From Nocardia niigatensis NBRC 100131 (GTDB lineage Bacteria; Actinomycetota; Actinomycetes; Mycobacteriales; Mycobacteriaceae), in assembly GCF_000308655.1 (NCBI RefSeq), contig NZ_BAGC01000044.1, positions 248,001 through 312,000 of the forward strand: 64,000 bases of DNA, read 5' to 3'. Positions 33,897 to 41,700 of the stretch are shown here, piece by piece. Position numbers and translations under genes: made by a program. A model generated the notes under the pieces. It was given only the letters and a program-made list of their open reading frames with translations, was not told the origin of the DNA and did no database searches. How positions within the stretch are numbered: position 1 is the stretch's first letter; each line of letters opens with the position of its first letter.

Positions 33897-33956
33897 ATGA
33901 CTCCGACGAGGTCACCACACGGCATCCGATTGCGCAACCAACAGGTGGAGTACTGA
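33897..33956 (+). CDS. Mini-ORF 2, narG-tail repeat
   Basis: Second 19-codon ORF (ending RNQQVEY), one base after the stop of mini-ORF 1. It differs from the first by one base, a GAG to CAG change (Glu to Gln), which also alters the ribosome-binding site for the next unit from GAGGTGGAG to CAGGTGGAG. Confidence 0.45.
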   Translation: MTPTRSPHGIRLRNQQVEY

Positions 33957-33957
33957 C

Positions 33958-34017
33958 ATGACTCCGACGAGGTCACCACACGGCATCCGATTGCGCTCGC
34001 AGGAAGTGGAGTACTGA
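33958..34017 (+). CDS. Mini-ORF 3, narG-tail repeat
   Basis: Third 19-codon ORF (ending RSQEVEY). Against mini-ORF 1 it has one amino-acid change (Asn to Ser) plus two synonymous changes (CAA to CAG, GAG to GAA). Its stop is one base before the narH ATG, and AAGTGGAG in its end serves as the narH ribosome-binding site. Confidence 0.45.
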   Translation: MTPTRSPHGIRLRSQEVEY

Positions 34018-34018
34018 T

Positions 34019-35800
34019 ATGCGCGTAATGGCGCAACTGGCCATGGTCATGAACCTGGACAAGTGCATCGGCTGCCACACCTGCAGCGTCACCTGCAAGC
34101 AGGCCTGGACCAACCGTTCGGGCACCGAGTACGTGTGGTTCAACAATGTGGAAACCCGTCCGGGACAGGGTTATCCGCGGCGCTACGAGGACCAGGAGAA
34201 GTGGAAGGGCGGCTGGACCCTCGACCGGAAGGGCCGGCTGACCCTCAAGTCCGGGTCGCGTCTGAAGCGGCTGCTCAGTATCTTCGCCAACCCGGATCTG
34301 CCCACCGTGTCGGACTACTACGACCCGTGGAGCTACGACTACGACAATCTGCTGTCGGCGCCGCAGATGGACACCACGCCGGTGGCGCGGCCCAAGTCGC
34401 TGATCACCGGTGAGGACACCAGCGTCACCTGGGGCGCGAACTGGGACGACTCGCTGGGGTCGGGGCCCGAGCAGGTGGGTAAGGACCCGTTGCTGGCCAA
34501 GCTCTCCGAGCAGGTCAAGCTCGAGTTCGAAGAAACGTTCATGTTCTACCTGCCCCGCATCTGCGAGCACTGCCTCAACCCCTCCTGCGCCGCGTCGTGC
34601 CCCTCAGGCGCGATCTACAAGCGCGCCGAGGACGGCATCGTGCTCGTCGACCAGGACAAATGCCGCGGCTGGCGCCAATGTGTGACCGGATGCCCGTACA
34701 AGAAGATCTACTTCAACCACAAAACCGGCAAAGCGGAAAAATGCACCTTCTGCTACCCGCGCGTGGAAGTCGGCATCCCCACCGTCTGCTCCGAAACCTG
34801 CGTCGGACGACTGCGCTACATCGGCGTCATGCTCTACGACGCCGACAAAGTCCTCCAAGCCGCCTCCGTCGAGAACGACCAGGACCTGTATCCCTCGCAG
34901 CTGGGGGTGTTCCTCAACCCGCACGACCCGCGCGTGATCGCCGAGGCCGAACAGGCCGGGATCTCCCCGGAATGGATTCAGGCCGCGCAGGATTCACCGG
35001 TCTACAAACTCATCGTCGACTACCAGATCGCGTTGCCGCTACACCCGGAATACCGGACCATGCCCATGGTCTGGTACGTGCCGCCACTGTCACCGGTCGT
35101 GGACACCCTGACCCAGACCGGGCACGACGGGGAGAACCACAACAACCTCTTCGGCGCCATCGACGCCCTGCGAATCCCGTTGGAGTACCTGGCCGAGCTG
35201 TTCACCGCCGGTGAGATCGGACCCGTCCGCGCCTCGCTGCAACGGCTGGCCGGAATGCGGTCGTTCATGCGCTCGATCAACCTCGGCCAAGAACCCGACC
35301 TCACCATCCCGGACGCGGTCGGCCTCGAACCCGAAGAAATCGAAGCCATGTACCGGCTGCTCGCGATCGCGAAATACGAACACCGCTACGTGATCCCCTC
35401 GGGCGCGACTTCCCGCGCCCACGAACTGGATTCCCTCGCCACCGGCTGCTCCCTCGACACCGACGGCGGGCCAGGCATGACGGCCTTCGACTACATGGCC
35501 GACAAGTTCCACCTCACCGACACCAACGACGCTTCCCCCGACCAGAAATCCAACCGGATCAACCTGTTGAACTGGGACGGCAAGAGCACGAAAGGCTTGG
35601 TGCCCACCGAAAACGGCACCAATGGCTCCGGTGCCAATGGCCATGGCGGGAGCGGAGCGAACGGCAGCGGCGCCGTCGTCTCCACCGCCACGTCCGGCAA
35701 CGGCAACGGCAACGGCAATGGCCACCATGGTTCCGGCATCGACGGCGTCAGCAATGGCGCTACCGCCGCCGAGCCGGAACCCACCGGAGCCACACGATGA
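34019..35800 (+). CDS. narH: Nitrate reductase beta subunit NarH
   Basis: 593 residues. Four cysteine groups for the iron-sulfur clusters are visible: CIGCHTCSVTC, CEHCLNPSCAASC, CRGWRQCVTGC (Trp in place of the second Cys, giving the [3Fe-4S] centre) and CTFCYPRVEVGIPTVCSETC. It carries electrons from NarI heme to NarG. The C-terminal 65 residues are an Asn/Gly/Ser-rich tail not typical of the family. Lysine codons are AAG in all 12 cases up to about 34623 and AAA in 9 of 13 after it. The TGA overlaps the next ATG (ATGA). Confidence 0.96.
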   Translation: MRVMAQLAMVMNLDKCIGCHTCSVTCKQAWTNRSGTEYVWFNNVETRPGQGYPRRYEDQEKWKGGWTLDRKGRLTLKSGSRLKRLLSIFANPDLPTVSDYYDPWSYDYDNLLSAPQMDTTPVARPKSLITGEDTSVTWGANWDDSLGSGPEQVGKDPLLAKLSEQVKLEFEETFMFYLPRICEHCLNPSCAASCPSGAIYKRAEDGIVLVDQDKCRGWRQCVTGCPYKKIYFNHKTGKAEKCTFCYPRVEVGIPTVCSETCVGRLRYIGVMLYDADKVLQAASVENDQDLYPSQLGVFLNPHDPRVIAEAEQAGISPEWIQAAQDSPVYKLIVDYQIALPLHPEYRTMPMVWYVPPLSPVVDTLTQTGHDGENHNNLFGAIDALRIPLEYLAELFTAGEIGPVRASLQRLAGMRSFMRSINLGQEPDLTIPDAVGLEPEEIEAMYRLLAIAKYEHRYVIPSGATSRAHELDSLATGCSLDTDGGPGMTAFDYMADKFHLTDTNDASPDQKSNRINLLNWDGKSTKGLVPTENGTNGSGANGHGGSGANGSGAVVSTATSGNGNGNGNGHHGSGIDGVSNGATAAEPEPTGATR

Positions 35801-35973
35801 ACCTGCTGAGACTGCGCCGGCGCCCCGAACCCGCCGTCAGCGCGCATGAGGACGATCGACGTCAGGCGTGGCGGCTGAACGCCCTGTCGCTGGATTACCC
35901 GCACCCGCGGACCCGCGCCCGGATCGACGAACTCGACGCCGCCGCACCGGACTCCACCGGAGCGCCGCGATGA
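35797..35973 (+). CDS. Truncated narJ-like mini-ORF (58 codons)
   Basis: Starts MNLLRLRRRPEPAV and continues WRLNALSLDYP and RIDELDAAA. NarJ starts MSLLKLRRRPEPAV and continues WRLGALLLDYP and MLDELDAAA. Its end (PDSTGAPR) mirrors the NarH end (EPTGATR). It overlaps narH by 4 bp at its start and narJ by 4 bp at its end. It is thus a duplicated narH-narJ junction, 173 bp long, that keeps an open frame. Translation is likely from its coupling; it is too short for a TorD-like chaperone fold. Confidence 0.6.
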   Translation: MNLLRLRRRPEPAVSAHEDDRRQAWRLNALSLDYPHPRTRARIDELDAAAPDSTGAPR

Positions 35974-36650
35974 GCCTGCTGAAACTGCGGCGCCGGCCCG
36001 AACCAGCCGTCGCCATGAGCGAACGCGATCGCCGGCTGGTGTGGCGGCTGGGTGCGCTGCTGCTCGACTACCCGAGCGCGCAGACCCTGGGCATGCTCGA
36101 CGAACTCGACGCCGCCGCAGCGGAATTGCCGGACTCGGTGCGTCCGCTGCTGGCCGGGTTCCTCGAACATCTGCGCACCGGCGATGCCATCGCGCTGGCC
36201 CAGGAGTATGTCGAGACCTTCGACATGCGCCGCCGGGCCAGCCTGCACCTGACCTTCTACGCCTACGGGGACACCCGCAAGCGCGGGATGGCGCTGCTGC
36301 GGTTCAAGCACGCCTACCGGCACGCCGGTGTCGAACTCGGCGACGAGGAACTGCCCGACCACCTGCCCGTGCTGCTCGAATTCGCCGCCACCGTCGACCC
36401 CGTCGGCGGCGAACGGCTGCTGGGTGAACACGTCCCGGTGCTGGAACTGCTGCGGTTGTCGCTTTCCGACAGCGGATCTCCCTATGCCGGGGTGCTGGCG
36501 TCGGTGGTGGCGACCCTGCCACCGGTCACCACCGCCGACCGCCGGCGCATCGCCGAACTCGCCGCCCAGGGCCCGCCCGAGGAAGAAGTCGGATTGGAGC
36601 CCTTCGCCATGGACCCGCTCGCCTTCACCGGATCGGAGGCCCGCCGATGA
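35970..36650 (+). CDS. narJ: Nitrate reductase assembly chaperone NarJ
   Basis: 226 residues, all helical, TorD/DmsD-type chaperone. Conserved features include YVETFDMRRRASLHLTFYAYGDTRKRG and LPDHLPVLLEFAA. It binds the NarG N-terminus and assists molybdenum-cofactor insertion before membrane assembly. The ATG at 35970 overlaps the mini-ORF stop, and its own stop overlaps the narI start (ATGA). Confidence 0.95.
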   Translation: MSLLKLRRRPEPAVAMSERDRRLVWRLGALLLDYPSAQTLGMLDELDAAAAELPDSVRPLLAGFLEHLRTGDAIALAQEYVETFDMRRRASLHLTFYAYGDTRKRGMALLRFKHAYRHAGVELGDEELPDHLPVLLEFAATVDPVGGERLLGEHVPVLELLRLSLSDSGSPYAGVLASVVATLPPVTTADRRRIAELAAQGPPEEEVGLEPFAMDPLAFTGSEARR

Positions 36651-37381
36651 GCTCCGCGCTCTGGCTGATGCTGCCCTACATCGCGTTCACGTCCTTCGTG
36701 CTCGGGCACCTGTGGCGCTACCGCACCGACCAATTCGGCTGGACCACACGGTCTTCGCAGGTCTACGAGTCGCGGCTGCTGCGTCTGGGCAGTCCGCTGT
36801 TCCACTTCGGCATGCTCGGGGTGATCGGCGGGCACGTGCTCGGCGTGCTCATTCCGCAGTCCTGGACCGACGCCGTCGGCATCTCGGAGGAGATGTACCA
36901 CGTGGTCGCGGTCTCGGCGGGATCCGTTGCGGGCGTGGCCGTCATCGCCGGCATCGGCATTCTGCTCTACCGCCGCGTCACCGTTTCCGCGGTCCGTCAG
37001 GCCACCACCACCAATGACAAGGTGATGTACATCCTGCTGGCCGCCGCCCTGATCACCGGGCTGCTGAACACCCTCGGCAGCAACCTGCTGTGGGGCACCT
37101 ACAACTACCGCGAGACCGTCTCCCCCTGGTTCCGCAGTCTGTTCACCCTGCATCCGCACCCCGACCTCATGGTCGGCACGCCGTGGACCTTCCAGGCGCA
37201 CGGCCTGATCGTGTTGTCGCTCATCGCTTTCTGGCCGTACACCCGCCTGGTGCACATGTTCTCCGCCCCCGTCGGCTACCTGGTCCGCCCGTATGTGGTG
37301 TACCGCGCCAAACCGAAGAAGTCCGCGGACAAGACGCGCTACGCCCGCGCCTGGGAGACCCCCGCCATTCCGCGTCGCTGA
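36647..37381 (+). CDS. narI: Nitrate reductase gamma subunit NarI
   Basis: 244 residues with five transmembrane helices. Heme b ligands are expected among the histidines in FVLGHLWRYR, HFGMLGVIGGHVLG and FQAHGLIVLS. It oxidises menaquinol and passes electrons to NarH. The gene ends with a Lys/Arg-rich cytoplasmic tail and is followed by a strong terminator. Confidence 0.96.
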   Translation: MSSALWLMLPYIAFTSFVLGHLWRYRTDQFGWTTRSSQVYESRLLRLGSPLFHFGMLGVIGGHVLGVLIPQSWTDAVGISEEMYHVVAVSAGSVAGVAVIAGIGILLYRRVTVSAVRQATTTNDKVMYILLAAALITGLLNTLGSNLLWGTYNYRETVSPWFRSLFTLHPHPDLMVGTPWTFQAHGLIVLSLIAFWPYTRLVHMFSAPVGYLVRPYVVYRAKPKKSADKTRYARAWETPAIPRR

Positions 37382-37403
37382 GACACGGGCCGTTCAGCGG
37401 GAC

Positions 37404-37437
37404 ACCGGGCGCCATCGATTTATCGATGGCGCCCGGT
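37404..37437 (+). terminator. Strong hairpin terminator after narGHJI
   Basis: A perfect 16-bp stem (37404-37419 with 37422-37437) and a 2-nt gap, 22 bp after the narI stop. The T-tract is weak (TTCCGTCC), as is common in actinobacteria. The stem is palindromic, so it may act on both strands. Confidence 0.8.
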
Positions 37438-37507
37438 TCCGTCCGGTGTTACTGTTCGGCCCGGCCGAGCCGAGCGGTTGGGCCTGGAATTGTCTTCGGG
37501 GGAAATC

Positions 37508-37813
37508 GTGTTCAATTGGTATGTCGGCCTGCTCGCGCTCAGTGGCGTCATCATGCTGGTACTGGCGGCCGTGCGGCAGGGGCAGAGTAGCGCCTCACGC
37601 ACCGTCAACGGCATTTTCGGCGCGGTCTATCTCGGCTACGCGTTCTATCTCGCCTTCCTGTTCGACGGCGGCTCCTACCTCATCTTCTTCCAGGCGTTCA
37701 TTCTGCCGGTCGTGATGGTGGTCAATTACTTCCGCAATCGCACGCCGAAGCCGAAACTCACCGATACGCAGAAGGCGTGGCGTGAATACCAGCGCTCCGC
37801 CGGGCAGCATTAG
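37508..37813 (+). CDS. Small membrane protein, unknown
   Basis: About 101 residues with three predicted transmembrane segments (VGLLALSGVIMLVLAAV, IFGAVYLGYAFYLAFLF and YLIFFQAFILPVVMVVNYF) and a charged C-terminal tail. The GTG at 37508 has GGGGA upstream; a TTG at 37478 is possible. Not recognised. It follows the narI terminator, so it is probably transcribed separately. Confidence 0.65.
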   Translation: MFNWYVGLLALSGVIMLVLAAVRQGQSSASRTVNGIFGAVYLGYAFYLAFLFDGGSYLIFFQAFILPVVMVVNYFRNRTPKPKLTDTQKAWREYQRSAGQH

Positions 37814-37839
37814 GCGCTCTTCCGAGCGACAATAGCGCG

Positions 37840-38076
37840 GTGTTCTCGAAAAAAACCGAGCCCGAACGGGTTACGCCTCCCACCACGCCCTGCCCCGACT
37901 GCGGGGAACGCCGCGTGACGCTGAGCGCGAATATGGATACGTATCTGATCCTGCGCAATGGCGGGCGGGCCCTGTCGGACCTGCTCGCCCTGCTCTGCCT
38001 CGGCTGCGGACGGGTGTTCTTCTACGCGGAACGGCTCGACAGGGTGCGGGCCGCGATGAAGTCGACGACGTCCTGA
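37840..38076 (+). CDS. Small zinc-ribbon protein, unknown
   Basis: 78 residues. CPDCGERR and CLGCGRVF form a two-knuckle zinc ribbon around a hydrophobic centre. The start is a GTG at 37840. The 3' end overlaps the convergent DUF4304-like gene by 55 bp, which is unusual but leaves both reading frames intact. Function unknown. Confidence 0.55.
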   Translation: MFSKKTEPERVTPPTTPCPDCGERRVTLSANMDTYLILRNGGRALSDLLALLCLGCGRVFFYAERLDRVRAAMKSTTS

Positions 38077-38687
38077 ACGCTGCCGGGCTGTTCCCGCGTC
38101 GCGCGCGTCAGGTGTTCCAGCGCGTCGTCGAGGCGGGAGCTCGGTCCGTGCTCGGCGAGCAGGACGGCGATGGCCTCCCAGGTGGCGGCGGTCGGATTCG
38201 GTTGCGCCAGCAGCTCTTCGAGATAGCTGTCGGGGTCCAGCAGGCGTAGGGCGCGGCGGGCGTGGGCGTGCACGCGCCGGGGCAGCTCCGCGCGGATGAT
38301 GTCGATGTCGCGAGGTTGGACGTGACCGGGCTGGTCGGGGTCGAGGCGCACCGACCACATCAGGTCCGGGTCCTCGGGCAGTCCCTCGCCGGTGAGCAGA
38401 CCCGGCCCCGCCGCGGTCTCGATCGCGAGCGGCGCGCGGCCCAGGCGCTCGTTGCGCCAGTTGCGGAATTCCCACCACGCGGTCGGGGTCGCCCAGGCCC
38501 CCAGCCCGAATCGGAGCATCTGCTGCCCACCGGTGAAGGTCCGGAAGGTCCGCGTCCGCGCCACCGTGGCCACTCCACCCGGCAGCACCCGCACCCAGGT
38601 GGGCTCCGCCCCCTCAAAACCATACGGCTGCAGCAGTTTTCCCGTATCGCGCATCAAGCGGCGCAGCGCCGACTCCGGTTTGACCAT
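38022..38687 (-). CDS. DUF4304-like protein
   Basis: 221 residues. The N-terminal half matches the DUF4304 pattern (ALRRLMRDTGKLLQPYGFEGAEPTWVRV, then FRTFTGGQQMLRFGLGAW). No catalytic motif is evident and the function is unknown. The ATG at 38687 is chosen; the frame is open further upstream, but the extra residues are Arg-rich and non-conserved in character. Confidence 0.6.
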   Translation of the reverse strand: MVKPESALRRLMRDTGKLLQPYGFEGAEPTWVRVLPGGVATVARTRTFRTFTGGQQMLRFGLGAWATPTAWWEFRNWRNERLGRAPLAIETAAGPGLLTGEGLPEDPDLMWSVRLDPDQPGHVQPRDIDIIRAELPRRVHAHARRALRLLDPDSYLEELLAQPNPTAATWEAIAVLLAEHGPSSRLDDALEHLTRATREQPGSVQDVVDFIAARTLSSRSA

Positions 38688-38773
38688 CCCCGCAGAGTAG
38701 CGGCGCGAGCCGACAGGACGACGTAGCCCGCCATCCGCCCAGCGTGCGGCGCGTCTCGACGAACACGCCGCCA

Positions 38774-40144
38774 CTAGCGGAGGTACGGGACAGGCTGGAC
38801 CCAGTGGAATCCGCGAGAGATCACGCGGAAGCGGTCGAGATCGACACGGGTCAGGCGCAAGTGGACCGGACGCCCGGCCAGCTGACCATCCAGATTCAGC
38901 TGATCGGCCTGAGGCTGGTCATAGTTCAGAATGGCGAGCTTCCACTGATGCGACAGGTCCTTCGTGATGGTCACCGTGTGCAGATCGGCGTCGATCTCCA
39001 CTGGGAAGGACACCAGCGAGTCGTCCATACGCTGCGCGGTCACCCCCTGCGGGACGTCGAAGATGAGGCGGCGAAATCGGTCCGTCGGGCCGATGAGCTG
39101 TCCCTCCGGGGGCGTGGGCCGGAAGTCGACCAGTGCGGGGACCTCCTGGCCCGCGACCGTGTACTCGGTGACATCCCAGATCCCGTACAGCGCCGAGTGC
39201 GGCCGGCCGTTACCGTACGTCCGCCAGGCGTCATGACCCTCGGTGAGGGTGGTGAACAGCACCCACAACCCCAGCATCGCCTGCGCTGCCACCAGGATTC
39301 GCCGCCCACGCGGGGACTGGACCAGCGCCTCGGGCCCGCGCCCGGGCACCGCGTGACCGGTCAGTGCCCGGACGACGCGCACGATCTCCGGGGCCGCCAG
39401 CACCACCGCGTACACGAGCAGCTGACCCGAGAGGATCTTCACCGGCACGTCGAAGGTGAGATTCAGCAGGAAAACCTGGAGCGTCACCACGACCGCCAGG
39501 ACCGCGCCCAGGCCGGCGGTGAACGGCAGGATGAGCAGCACGCCTGCGGTGATTTCCGCTGCGCCCAAGGCGATTTCGTAGGGCTCAGAGCTGGCGGTCT
39601 GCGACCACAGCACCGCCATCGGGCTCAGATCGCCGAACGGCTCCACCAGCCGGTCCAGCGCGAACGCCATCTGCGAGGGCAGCAGTTTCGTAACGCCGTA
39701 CAGCAGGAGGGCGCTCATCAGAGCCAGGCGCAGCACCAAACGGAACCACGCGTACAGGCGCGCATAGTCCGGCCGCCGCCGATCCAGCACCGACCACATC
39801 ACCGCGATCGGCGCCGCGACGACCAGCAGGGTGAATATCGACACCCAGTTCGCGGCGGTATCACCGCTTCCCGTGAACGACCAGTCGACGCGGACGCCGA
39901 ACACCCGCTCGCCCACCTGGTCCGTGAGCGGATGCAGTGCCGTCCATTTCGCCACGCCCATCACGGCCTGCTGCGAGACTCCCACCGACCGGAGCAGCAT
40001 GTGCAGCACCCACACCCCGGCCATGCCCACACCCAGCACCACGAATGCGTACCGGAACATCATCCGCCGCCAGGGACTCCAGCAAGGCTCCGCCGGCTCA
40101 ACCGCCGCCCCGGCCCCCGCTTCGACGTCCAATCGCACAACCAC
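38774..40144 (-). CDS. DoxX-like multi-spanning membrane protein
   Basis: 456 residues. Several transmembrane helices include a DoxX-like four-helix core (LALMSALLLYGVTKLLPSQMAFALDRLVEPFGDLSPMAVLW, then GAAEITAGVLLILPFTAGLGAVLAVVVTLQVFLLNLTFDVP). A soluble, probably extracytoplasmic C-terminal domain follows (from about 320; EVPALVDFRPTPPEGQLIGPTDRFRRLIFD). Function unknown. The start is a GTG at 40144. Confidence 0.7.
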   Translation of the reverse strand: MVVRLDVEAGAGAAVEPAEPCWSPWRRMMFRYAFVVLGVGMAGVWVLHMLLRSVGVSQQAVMGVAKWTALHPLTDQVGERVFGVRVDWSFTGSGDTAANWVSIFTLLVVAAPIAVMWSVLDRRRPDYARLYAWFRLVLRLALMSALLLYGVTKLLPSQMAFALDRLVEPFGDLSPMAVLWSQTASSEPYEIALGAAEITAGVLLILPFTAGLGAVLAVVVTLQVFLLNLTFDVPVKILSGQLLVYAVVLAAPEIVRVVRALTGHAVPGRGPEALVQSPRGRRILVAAQAMLGLWVLFTTLTEGHDAWRTYGNGRPHSALYGIWDVTEYTVAGQEVPALVDFRPTPPEGQLIGPTDRFRRLIFDVPQGVTAQRMDDSLVSFPVEIDADLHTVTITKDLSHQWKLAILNYDQPQADQLNLDGQLAGRPVHLRLTRVDLDRFRVISRGFHWVQPVPYLR

Positions 40145-40317
40145 GCCGATCCCTTCGACAGCTACCGCAACCGATTACCTTGCGGCGCTGAACGTTAGGT
40201 CAGCGAACAGCCGGGGCGTACCCGGCAAATCCATTGCCACCACACCCCCTGCCCCCGGAACCGGGGCCAAGGGGGTGCGTGACTGACTGGGCGCTTCGCG
40301 TGTCCGAGGCTGCCGCG

Positions 40318-41700
40318 CTAGACCTTCGCGCGGGCGTCCCGCTTCGAGCGGGCGAAGTTGCGCATGATGGGCAGATCGACCCAGTGGTAGAGCAGTGCGG
40401 CGAGGGCGGTCGACACGACCAGGCACAGCAGGGAGAAGCCGGACCAGCCGAGGATGCCGAACTCCCTGCCGCCGATCAGGAATCGGGTGACCAGGACCAT
40501 GACCGGGAACTGGATGAGGTAGAAGGCGAAGGAGACATTGCCGAGCCACACCATGCGCGGGTGGGAGTTGAGGCCGCGAATGCCGGCCAGGTCCCGGGCG
40601 GCCATGGTGGCCACCACCGCGGTCATCGGGGGCAGCAGCAGCACCGACATCTTGTAGTTCACCGGCACCACCCAGGTCGCCGCGTACGCGATGGTCAGCG
40701 CGACCAGCGGCCAGGCGAGATTGGTGTTGCGCCAACGACCTTCGAGCACCATGCGGGCCGCCAGCACGCCGAGGAAGAACTCCGGCAGGCGGGACAGCGG
40801 GAAGGTGTAGCTGAGCCAGTACGACGGGGACACCGGGATGTCGGGCTGCTGGAACCAGGCCGGGGAGGCGTGCAGTTCGTAGTGCGGCGACGCGTTGCCC
40901 GGAACCAGCCGCGGCGCAAAGGCATTCGCGATGCCCTTCGGGCCGTCCACCCACAGGAAGTACGAGGTGTGCAGCAGGGCGATGCCCAGCATCAGCAGGC
41001 CGGCGGCCAGCAGCAGCCGGCGGGTCGGGATCCGCATGACCAGTGGCAGCAGCAGCGGAAAGCTCAGGTAGAACAGCACTTCCGCGGCCAGCGACCAGGA
41101 CGGGACATTCAGCCCGCCGACCGTGGTCCATTTCGGCACCCAGGTGTGCACCAGCAGCAGGTTCGGCACCCACACCACCGCGCGGTGCAGGGGCACGCTC
41201 GCCACCACGATGAAGGCGGCGGCGGCCAGCAGGTGCGTCGGATAGATCTTGAGCACCCGCCGCCGATAGAAGGCGCGCACCGACATGCCCGGCCGGAACG
41301 ACCAGTAGATGATGAAGCCGGACAGCACGAAGAAGAAGGTGACGCCCGCGGCCCCGAGCTGCATCGGGATCCACTCGTGGATGTGGCGGAACAGCGCCGA
41401 CTTCTGGAACGGGTAGACCGGCAGGAACACCAAGGCGTGCAATACGAATACCGCGAACGCCGCCCACCACCGCGCGCCGGTCAGCGAGGGCAGCGCGGGC
41501 CGCTCCCGCCGGGCGCGCTCGGCGACGGACTCGGTGAGGCCCTTCGTCCGGACCGGCTCGGCCGTCCGGACGGGCTCGGCGGCTCGGACCGGTTCGGCGG
41601 CCCGCGTGGACTGGGCCGGCTGGAGAAGCTGGGTGGTGTACTGCTCCACCCCGAGCGCGGCGGCGGCCTCGCGCGGGGCGACTTCGGGTGGGAGGGTCAT
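40318..41700 (-). CDS. Acyltransferase 3 family membrane protein
   Basis: 460 residues. The first 60 residues are cytoplasmic, with short repeats of AEPVR. About ten transmembrane helices follow with acyltransferase_3 motifs: the N-terminal FVLHALVFLPVYPF segment, FFFVLSGFIIYWSFRPGMSVRAFYRRRVLKIYPTH and YHWVDLPIMRNF at the end. Such proteins O-acylate envelope sugars or lipids. The ATG at 41700 overlaps the SGNH hydrolase stop (ATGA). Co-translation with a secreted SGNH protein is notable, because many acyltransferase_3 proteins carry an SGNH domain in the same chain. Confidence 0.88.
   Translation of the reverse strand: MTLPPEVAPREAAAALGVEQYTTQLLQPAQSTRAAEPVRAAEPVRTAEPVRTKGLTESVAERARRERPALPSLTGARWWAAFAVFVLHALVFLPVYPFQKSALFRHIHEWIPMQLGAAGVTFFFVLSGFIIYWSFRPGMSVRAFYRRRVLKIYPTHLLAAAAFIVVASVPLHRAVVWVPNLLLVHTWVPKWTTVGGLNVPSWSLAAEVLFYLSFPLLLPLVMRIPTRRLLLAAGLLMLGIALLHTSYFLWVDGPKGIANAFAPRLVPGNASPHYELHASPAWFQQPDIPVSPSYWLSYTFPLSRLPEFFLGVLAARMVLEGRWRNTNLAWPLVALTIAYAATWVVPVNYKMSVLLLPPMTAVVATMAARDLAGIRGLNSHPRMVWLGNVSFAFYLIQFPVMVLVTRFLIGGREFGILGWSGFSLLCLVVSTALAALLYHWVDLPIMRNFARSKRDARAKV

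Larger units (their letters stand above)
33836..34018 (+). repeat. Three tandem 61-bp repeats of the narG-narH junction
   Basis: Units run 33836-33896, 33897-33957 and 33958-34018, with the last part of narG (about 33787-33835) as a partial fourth copy. Units 1 and 2 differ by one base; unit 3 differs by a few more bases near its 3' end. Each unit holds an ATG, a 19-codon ORF, a ribosome-binding site (GAGGTGGAG or AAGTGGAG) and a stop placed one base before the next ATG. Relative to narG, units carry a 4-bp longer segment between CACCAC and GCGCAACC. Confidence 0.95.

Noticed and set aside
33787..34018. CRISPR-like direct repeats
   Set aside because: The units are contiguous 61-bp tandem copies with no unique spacers, and the repeat is derived from the narG end.
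38744..40198. 484-codon open frame on the plus strand
   Set aside because: Antisense to the DoxX-like membrane protein; His/Arg/Gln-rich reverse-frame composition.
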